A stretch of DNA of 64,000 nucleotides, taken from contig NZ_JAUHJQ010000002.1 of the NCBI RefSeq assembly GCF_030412965.1, positions 372,001 to 436,000 on the forward strand, given 5' to 3'. Below, piece after piece: positions 61,748 through 64,000 of the stretch (positions are counted from its first letter, which is position 1; each line of letters starts with the position of its first letter). The notes below the pieces were generated by a model. That model was not told the DNA's origin. It made no database searches and saw only the letters and a program-made list of their open reading frames with translations. A program made the position numbers and the translations under genes. The stretch is from Nocardioides oceani (GTDB lineage: Bacteria > Actinomycetota > Actinomycetes > Propionibacteriales > Nocardioidaceae).

Positions 61748-63250
61748 GTGACCACGACACGCGACCCGCGGATGGACCCCGAGTCCTGCTACCGCGCCGT
61801 CACGTCGCGGGACCGGCGCTTCGACGGCGTCTTCTGGACGGCCGTGCGGACCACCGGCATCTACTGCCGGCCCTCCTGCCCGGCCCGCACGCCGGCGTAC
61901 GGCAACGTGAGCTTCCACCCCAGCGCGGCGGCCGCACAGGCCGCGGGCTACCGCGCGTGCAAGCGCTGCCGCCCCGACGCCACGCCCGGCAGCCCCGACT
62001 GGGACGTCGCCGCCACGGTCGCCGGTCGGGCGATGCGGCTCATCGCCGACGGCGTCGTCGACCGCGAGGGCGTGGACGGGCTCGCCCGACGGCTCGGCTA
62101 CACCCCGCGGCACCTCTCGCGCCTGCTGCTCGCCGAGCTCGGCGCCGGCCCGCTCGCGCTGGCCCGGGCCCGTCGCGCGCAGACCGCGCGGGTCCTCATC
62201 GAGACCACCGACCTCGGGTACGCCGACGTCGCCTTCGCCGCGGGCTTCACCAGCGTGCGGCAGTTCAACGACACCGTGCGCGAGGTGTACGCCGCCTCCC
62301 CGACGCAGCTGCGCGGCGGCCGCGGGGGACGGGCCGGCGCGGGCACGGTGACCATGCGCCTGGCGGTCCGGACGCCGTTCGCGGGTCGCGCGCTGCTGGA
62401 CTTTCTCGCCTACCACCTCGTGCCGGGGGTGGAGGTCGCCGGGGACGGCTGGTACGCCCGGACCCTGGACCTCCCGCACGGCCCCGGGACCGTCCGGCTC
62501 GACCTGGCCGACGAGCCCGACCCCGACCGCACCGCCTTCGTGACCGCCCGGTTCGCGCTCCACGACCTGCGGGACACGGCCGCGGCCGTCGAGCGCGCCC
62601 GCCGGCTGCTCGACGCGGACTGCGACCCGGTCGCCGTCGACGACCACCTCCGCCCGGACCCCCTCGTCGGACCGCTGGTCCGCACCTGCCCGGGGCTGCG
62701 GGTGCCGGGACAGGTCGACGGCGACGAGACGGCGGTCCGCACGGTCGTCGGCCAGCAGGTCAGCGTGACCGGCGCGCGGACCGTGACCGGCCGGATCGTC
62801 GCCGAGCACGGCCGGCCCGTGGTCACCGATGTCCCCGGACTCACCCACCTGTTCCCCGACGCGGCCACCCTGGCCGAGCTCGACCCCGCCGGGCTGCCGA
62901 TGCCGCGGGCACGGGGTCGGGCGCTGGTCGGGCTCGCCGCGGCGCTGGCCGCGGGCGACGTCGCGCTCGACCGGGGCGCCGACCGCGACGACGTACGCCG
63001 GCGGCTGCTCGCGCTGCCGGGCATCGGCCCCTGGACGGCCGACTACGTCGCCATGCGGGCGCTGGCGCACCCCGACGTGTTCCTGCCGACCGACATCGGG
63101 GTCCGCAACGCCCTGCGCGGGCTCGGCCTCCACGACGCGGAGGTCGCGCGCGCCGTGGCCGGCGCGGACCGCTGGCGCCCGTGGCGCTCCTACGCGCTCA
63201 TGCACCTGTGGAACACCCTCATGCCGCCCACCGCCACCCGGGAGACCTGA
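61748..63250 (+). CDS. Ada-AlkA fusion: methylation regulator and 3-methyladenine glycosylase
   Basis: 500 aa from GTG 61748 (GAGGAT 6 nt upstream; ATG 61772 is an alternative). Residues 1-80: Ada N-domain with zinc/methyl-acceptor Cys40, Cys44, Cys71 and Cys74 (IYCRPSCPARTP, CKRCRPD). Residues about 95-195: AraC HTH (LGYTPRHLSRLLLAELGAGPLALARARRAQTARVLI; key TDLGYADVAFAAGFTSVRQFNDTVRE). Residues 200-490: AlkA N-domain and HhH glycosylase, with LPGIGPWTADYVAMRAL and DVFLPTDIGVR containing the catalytic Asp. It senses phosphotriester methylation and removes 3-methylpurines. ogt follows after 2 bp. Confidence 0.94.
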   Translation: MTTTRDPRMDPESCYRAVTSRDRRFDGVFWTAVRTTGIYCRPSCPARTPAYGNVSFHPSAAAAQAAGYRACKRCRPDATPGSPDWDVAATVAGRAMRLIADGVVDREGVDGLARRLGYTPRHLSRLLLAELGAGPLALARARRAQTARVLIETTDLGYADVAFAAGFTSVRQFNDTVREVYAASPTQLRGGRGGRAGAGTVTMRLAVRTPFAGRALLDFLAYHLVPGVEVAGDGWYARTLDLPHGPGTVRLDLADEPDPDRTAFVTARFALHDLRDTAAAVERARRLLDADCDPVAVDDHLRPDPLVGPLVRTCPGLRVPGQVDGDETAVRTVVGQQVSVTGARTVTGRIVAEHGRPVVTDVPGLTHLFPDAATLAELDPAGLPMPRARGRALVGLAAALAAGDVALDRGADRDDVRRRLLALPGIGPWTADYVAMRALAHPDVFLPTDIGVRNALRGLGLHDAEVARAVAGADRWRPWRSYALMHLWNTLMPPTATRET

Positions 63251-63252
63251 CC

Positions 63253-63726
63253 ATGTGGACCGTCATCGACAGCCCCGTCGGCGAGCTGCGCCTCGTCGAG
63301 CACGACGGCGCGCTGACCGCGATCGAGTTCGCGCCGTTCGAGGACAAGCACCTCCGCGGCGAGCGCGACGACGCCCACCCGCTGCTCGTGGAGACCGCCC
63401 GCCAGCTCGCGGCGTACTTCGCCCGGGAGCTGCAGGACTTCGACCTGCCGCTCGCCCCGGTCGGCAGCGACTTCCAGCACCGGGTGTGGGCGGCGCTGCG
63501 GGAGATCGGCTACGGCGAGACCGCGTCGTACGGCCAGGTGGCCGCGCGGCTGGGGATGACCGCGGCGGCCTCGCGCGCCGTCGGGCTGGCCAACGGCCGC
63601 AACCCGATCCCGATCGTCGTGCCCTGCCACCGGGTGATCGGCGCGAACGGCACGCTCACCGGGTACGCCGGCGGCCTGCCCCGCAAGCAGCTGCTCCTCG
63701 GGCTGGAGTCGGCCGCGCTCTTCTGA
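63253..63726 (+). CDS. ogt: O6-methylguanine-DNA methyltransferase
   Basis: 157 aa. FQHRVWAALREIGYGETASYGQVAARLG and the active-site IVVPCHRVIGANGTLTGYAGG with Cys125 (PCHRV) are diagnostic. Removes methyl groups from O6-guanine in a suicide reaction. It starts 2 bp after the Ada-AlkA stop; the two form an adaptive-response operon, and Ada's HTH may activate both. A 52-bp palindrome follows. Confidence 0.96.
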   Translation: MWTVIDSPVGELRLVEHDGALTAIEFAPFEDKHLRGERDDAHPLLVETARQLAAYFARELQDFDLPLAPVGSDFQHRVWAALREIGYGETASYGQVAARLGMTAAASRAVGLANGRNPIPIVVPCHRVIGANGTLTGYAGGLPRKQLLLGLESAALF

Positions 63727-63778
63727 CGCCTCGTGATGCCCAGCGTGCGCCAGGGCGCACGCTGGGCATCACGAGGCG
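63727..63778. terminator. 25-bp perfect stem between convergent ogt and ndgR
   Basis: The left arm (63727-63751) and right arm (63754-63778) are exact reverse complements separated by only AG. Arms begin CGCCTCGTGATGCCC and end GGGCATCACGAGGCG. Likely a bidirectional terminator, but the perfect length is unusual. Confidence 0.85.
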
Positions 63779-63785
63779 GGGGTGG

Positions 63786-64000
63786 TCACTCCGCGGCGGC
63801 GCGGCGCAACGACTCCGAGAGCCGCTCGGCGGCGGCGAGCACCGCAGGGGCGTGCATGCGGCCGGGCTGGCGGGAGAGCCGCTCGAGCGGGCCGGAGACC
63901 GAGACCGCCGCGATCACCTTGCCGCCCGGCGAGCGGACCGGCGCCGAGACCGAGGCGACGCCCTGCTCGCGCTCGCCCACGGACTGCGCCCACCCGCGGC
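63786..64000 (-). CDS. ndgR: NdgR-type IclR regulator (5' part outside window)
   Basis: Only the C-terminal 71 codons are visible: RGWAQSVGEREQGVASVSAPVRSPGGKVIAAVSVSGPLERLSRQPGRMHAPAVLAAAERLSESLRR (shown here as the key motif VASVSAPVRSPGGKVIAAVS). This matches the ligand-binding domain end of Streptomyces NdgR, an IclR regulator that responds to amino acids and controls leuCD and antibiotic genes. The order gltX, tRNA-Gln, tRNA-Glu, ndgR is the usual actinobacterial one, with leuCD expected just beyond the window. The HTH is not in view. Confidence 0.82.
   Translation of the reverse strand, partial: RGWAQSVGEREQGVASVSAPVRSPGGKVIAAVSVSGPLERLSRQPGRMHAPAVLAAAERLSESLRRAAAE

Overview
This is a GC-rich, actinobacterial chromosomal segment. 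Three things support that: codon use, start codons that are often GTG (with TTG and probably CTG), and gene families such as AAC(2')-I acetyltransferase, NdgR, BioQ-type TetR, DUF222/HNH protein, DesA-D siderophore enzymes, and gltX followed by tRNA-Gln, tRNA-Glu and ndgR. The whole resembles a Nocardioides-type (Nocardioidaceae) genome; the genus is an inference. No phage, plasmid origin, rRNA or CRISPR is visible.

Layout. 1-5.5 kb: a partial PQQ-type sugar dehydrogenase lipoprotein, an alpha/beta hydrolase, a small ORF, an EamA exporter, a BNR propeller protein and a phosphotransferase. 5.5-16.3 kb: ilvD, a FUSC membrane protein, an S66 carboxypeptidase, a GNAT, a VOC-dehydratase-VOC fusion, ilvB-ilvN-ilvC behind a leader-peptide attenuator, and a DsbA-like protein. 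16.3-22.1 kb: a membrane protein, a Pyr_excise/MSMEG_6728-type protein, an ABC-F ATPase, a divergent MocR regulator/YczE pair and an O-methyltransferase. 22.1-24.9 kb: a structured leader with a 16-codon ORF, a 41-aa ORF, leuB and ilvE. 24.9-29.2 kb: an iron-siderophore ABC importer with two IdeR/DmdR-type boxes. 29.3-33.2 kb: a Ser/Thr kinase and a GH92 glycosidase. 33.3-39.9 kb: cimA behind an Ile-Ile-Ile attenuator, an SDR, TetR/FMN reductase, an amidase, AAC(2')-I and a quinone oxidoreductase.

39.9-42.6 kb is a repeat-rich island. A 65-bp tandem array and related palindromic copies lie on one side of a DUF222/HNH endonuclease gene, and copies in the opposite orientation lie on the other. 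42.6-45.4 kb: the biotin ECF importer (bioY-M-N) divergent from bioQ. 45.4-52.8 kb: a leftward run of a pentapeptide protein, an M23 peptidase-like protein, a 2H phosphoesterase-like protein and a VOC protein, then the desferrioxamine-type operon desA-desB-desCD (C and D fused) behind a third iron box. 52.9-55.9 kb: an rsbQ-rsbP pair and a frameshifted 3-methyladenine glycosylase-like gene. 55.9-64 kb: an FAH-family hydrolase, gltX, a CPBP protease, two tRNAs, a FemAB/GNAT-like protein, an LCP protein, Ada-AlkA, ogt and the 3' end of ndgR.

Two themes tie the window together. First, branched-chain amino acid synthesis is spread over five sites, and two or three transcripts carry short leader peptides rich in the relevant codons: Leu-Leu-Val for ilvB, Ile-Ile-Ile for cimA and Val-Phe-Val-Leu-Ile ahead of leuB. 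NdgR at the right edge belongs to the same physiology. Second, siderophore synthesis and uptake lie 20 kb apart but share near-identical 19-bp iron boxes. Many genes look leaderless, with a TANNNT hexamer 6-7 nt before the start codon.
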